From JBBIGV01 sp037447335 (lineage in GTDB: Bacteria > Bacteroidota > Ignavibacteria > Ignavibacteriales > Ignavibacteriaceae), in assembly GCA_037447335.1 (NCBI GenBank), contig JBBIGV010000073.1, forward strand, positions 1 through 18,094: DNA of 18,094 nt, read 5' to 3'. The translations under genes were made by a program, and so were the position numbers. The notes beneath the pieces were generated by a model that saw only the letters and a list, made by a program, of their open reading frames with translations, ran no database searches and was not told the DNA's origin. Of this stretch, positions 16,792-18,094 are shown one piece after another (positions within the stretch are counted from its first letter, which is position 1; the number at the start of each line of letters is the position of its first letter).

Positions 16792-16822
16792 TTGCATAAC
16801 TGAATGAAAAATATTAGTTTTG
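16792..16822 (+). promoter_or_regulatory. Bacteroidota-type promoter of tRNA-Thr
   Basis: TTG at 16792-16794, 20 bases, then TAGTTTTG at 16815-16822 fits the Bacteroidota consensus (TTG, 19-21 bases, TAnnTTTG) exactly. Transcription would begin near 16828-16830, a few bases before the mature tRNA at 16835, a natural distance. Confidence 0.6.
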
Positions 16823-16834
16823 TGCGCTAAATTT

Positions 16835-16907
16835 GCTGGCGTAGCTCAATTGGCAGAGCAATTGATTTGTAATCAATAGGTTGCGGGTTCGAGTCCCATC
16901 GCCAGCT
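16835..16907 (+). tRNA. trnT: tRNA-Thr (anticodon UGU)
   Basis: Full cloverleaf of 73 bases. The acceptor stem GCTGGCG (16835-16841) pairs with CGCCAGC (16900-16906). The D-arm is GCTC/GAGC. The anticodon stem ATTGA/TCAAT (16861-16865, 16873-16877) holds loop TTTGTAA with anticodon TGT at 16868-16870, reading ACA and possibly other ACN codons. The T-loop TTCGAGT is standard. In the T-stem GCGGG/CCCAT one C-A mismatch and one G-T wobble are seen. CCA is not encoded. It lies between its own promoter and terminator. Confidence 0.96.
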
Positions 16908-16915
16908 CTTACCTA

Positions 16916-16946
16916 AACCCTGGAGCCATTCAGGGTTGTTTATTTT
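16916..16946 (+). terminator. Intrinsic terminator of tRNA-Thr
   Basis: AACCCTG (16916-16922), loop GAGCCATT, then CAGGGTT (16931-16937) followed by GTTTATTTT. Seven perfect base pairs and a T-rich tail, eight bases after the tRNA end. Confidence 0.8.
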
Positions 16947-17219
16947 AAATTATTTTACACCCCGCCCCTTCTAGGTTGTAGTAAATACCGATTTACACTG
17001 AATTTTCAAACAATAATCGAATATTTCTGCGGTTTAAGCCTGATTTTTTGCCTTTTTCCACAACATATCCACATCTTTCCAAATGGAATGATACTTGAGA
17101 TATTTAAGCCTGAAAGCCAAAAAGCTTATAAAAAGCTCAAAAAAGGGGAAACGTATTATACTAAAGGTAATTTTTTTTTTTTTATTTGCAGATACTCAAT
17201 ACTTATTGTCTTGAAAAAG
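16947..17219. other. Intergenic region before the PAS gene, with T13 tract
   Basis: About 270 bases without a gene. Holds a small dyad GTAAAT-ACCG-ATTTAC (16981-16996) and a run of 13 T at 17171-17183, about 37 bases before the preferred PAS start. The frame is open from ATG 17088 through this stretch, but the encoded peptide (including NFFFFICR from the T-run) is not like a PAS protein. TATTAT at 17154-17159 could be a -10 element; no matching -35 was found. Confidence 0.45.
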
Positions 17220-18053
17220 ATGAACAAAACCGAACTATACAATAAAATCTTAGCCTATACAGAATGTGCCTATTCACATTTTGAGGTGAAACAGGCATCA
17301 AATGGTATTACAGGTGATTTTCATATTCTTGAATTCAATGAGAAATTCAGAGAGCTTTTTGATATTCCTCCAATTCCAAAATCAAATAATTTTTCAGCAA
17401 GTAATATCTCGCACGATTTCGTTTCATTTCTGTTACAGATTGCTCCGACGAGTGCAGAGCAATCACCCGGAATAAAAAACAAGCTGCTTCTTGCTTATAA
17501 TAAAAAACTAATCGAGGTCATTACATTCCAGACGGGCGCTCAACAATTTGCAGGGATATTTAAAGATGTATCTTACAGCAGCAGCGAAATTATTGCTTTC
17601 GGATCTGATGCAAATGAAACAAACCCCATCCTCAAAAACTTTTTCGGTATAGTATACCAGGTTTCCTCAGAAAATTTGTATGTCAGCTTTATAGCGGGAA
17701 TTGTAGGTGAAGTAACCGGGTATCAGAAAGAAGATTTTCTTTCAGGTCGGTTATCATGGATTGATATTATCCATAGTGATGACAAACAAAAAGTTCTCAC
17801 ACAAATAAAATTATTACAAAAGGATGATCAGCATACCTCCGATATTATTTACAGAATAGTCACTAAAAACGGAGCGCAAAAATGGGTAAGGGACATCTGC
17901 AAGAACGTCATTAACGAATCAGGCAGCAAAAATCTTATACAGGGAACTGTGTATGATATAACTGAAAAAGTTCATGTTCGGGAATCTCTGAATCAAAGTG
18001 AAGCAAGATATCGCCTGCTGTTTGATCAATCTCCCGTCGGGATTTTTCTTTAG
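17220..18053 (+). CDS. PAS-domain sensor protein, N-terminal part (3' end probably chimeric)
   Basis: Signalling protein of which only sensor modules are visible. From ATG 17220 it has 277 residues: a first PAS-like module (about 5-118; GDFHILEFNEKFRELFDI and FAGIFKDVS), a second PAS with PAC motif (about 140-250; VTGYQKEDFLSGRLSWIDII, YRIVTKNGAQKWVRD, QGTVYDITEK), a short helical linker, and the first residues of a third PAS (RYRLLFDQSPVGIF, 263-276). A stop follows at once (TAG 18051-18053). In this family a histidine kinase, GGDEF or similar output should follow, so the true gene is longer; the stop coincides with a switch to thioredoxin reductase sequence. No signal peptide or membrane segment is seen. 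ATG 17220 is preferred over ATG 17088 because the longer form crosses a 13-T run. Confidence 0.78.
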   Translation: MNKTELYNKILAYTECAYSHFEVKQASNGITGDFHILEFNEKFRELFDIPPIPKSNNFSASNISHDFVSFLLQIAPTSAEQSPGIKNKLLLAYNKKLIEVITFQTGAQQFAGIFKDVSYSSSEIIAFGSDANETNPILKNFFGIVYQVSSENLYVSFIAGIVGEVTGYQKEDFLSGRLSWIDIIHSDDKQKVLTQIKLLQKDDQHTSDIIYRIVTKNGAQKWVRDICKNVINESGSKNLIQGTVYDITEKVHVRESLNQSEARYRLLFDQSPVGIFL

Positions 18054-18094
18054 AAATCAACATGTTGCTGTAGTTGGCGGAGGGGATACAGCTT
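18040..18094 (+). other. Internal fragment of thioredoxin reductase, out of frame with the PAS gene
   Basis: Read from 18040, one base off the PAS codon phase, the last 55 bases give GFFFRNQHVAVVGGGDTA. This is the NADPH-binding segment of thioredoxin reductase; from memory the E. coli enzyme reads GFFYRNQKVAVIGGGNTA there. No start, no upstream half with the CxxC site, and no room for one, so it is a fragment joined to the PAS gene at about 18038-18051 and running off the right edge. Confidence 0.75.

Noticed and set aside
17088..17219. N-terminal extension of the PAS protein from ATG 17088
   Set aside because: It crosses a 13-T homopolymer and gives a peptide unlike a PAS sensor; ATG 17220 is a better start, though this is not proven.
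18020..18094. A natural PAS-thioredoxin reductase fusion or redox-sensing system
   Set aside because: The two parts are in different frames with a stop between them and lie at the window edge, so a chimeric join is far more likely.

Overview
This window is ordinary bacterial core chromosome. It is AT-rich and most likely comes from the Bacteroidota/Chlorobi side of the tree, with class Ignavibacteria the best guess. Three things point there. A secreted amylase ends in a type IX secretion (T9SS) sorting domain of the YPNPFNPST ... YDMLGREVKTLVN ... SSGVYFYR type. A Bacteroidota-style promoter (TTG, 20 bases, TAGTTTTG) sits in front of the tRNA. Ribosome-binding sites are weak or absent at many starts. 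The assignment is inference from family knowledge; no search was run. Both ends cut genes, so the window may be a whole metagenomic contig.

Layout. Positions 1-4333 hold a minus-strand run in the order M1 aminopeptidase, LpxH-type lipid A hydrolase, penicillin-binding protein 1A (cut by the left edge). Diverging from it are glgC (ADP-glucose synthesis) and then uvrC with an overlapping L,D-transpeptidase gene, all on the plus strand. The convergent gap 8551-8775 carries two exact 34-base repeats, each with a hairpin, plus further small hairpins. Next is rocD (ornithine aminotransferase) on the minus strand, diverging from a secreted pair on the plus strand: an S1/P1-nuclease or zinc phospholipase C-like protein and a multidomain GH13 amylase with a T9SS tail. 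An 11-base-pair hairpin separates the amylase from a convergent minus-strand pair, a DUF971 protein and a SpoU-family rRNA methyltransferase that overlap by 7 bases. A CNNM/CBS membrane protein, tRNA-Thr(UGU) with its own promoter and terminator, and a PAS-domain sensor fragment close the window.

How the genes work together. Several act on the envelope: PBP1A and the L,D-transpeptidase on peptidoglycan, LpxH on lipid A, and the M1 peptidase probably in the periplasm. GlgC (storage glucan synthesis) and the exported amylase (external glucan breakdown) are two sides of alpha-glucan metabolism but are not in one operon.

The most important caution is at the right end. At about 18038-18051 the PAS gene runs into a different frame that encodes an internal piece of thioredoxin reductase (GFFFRNQHVAVVGGGDTA). 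This is best read as a chimeric join at a contig end, so the PAS protein's stop codon should not be trusted. I found no convincing new defence system, mobile element or gene cluster; the repeat-bearing gap at 8563-8737 is the least explained stretch.
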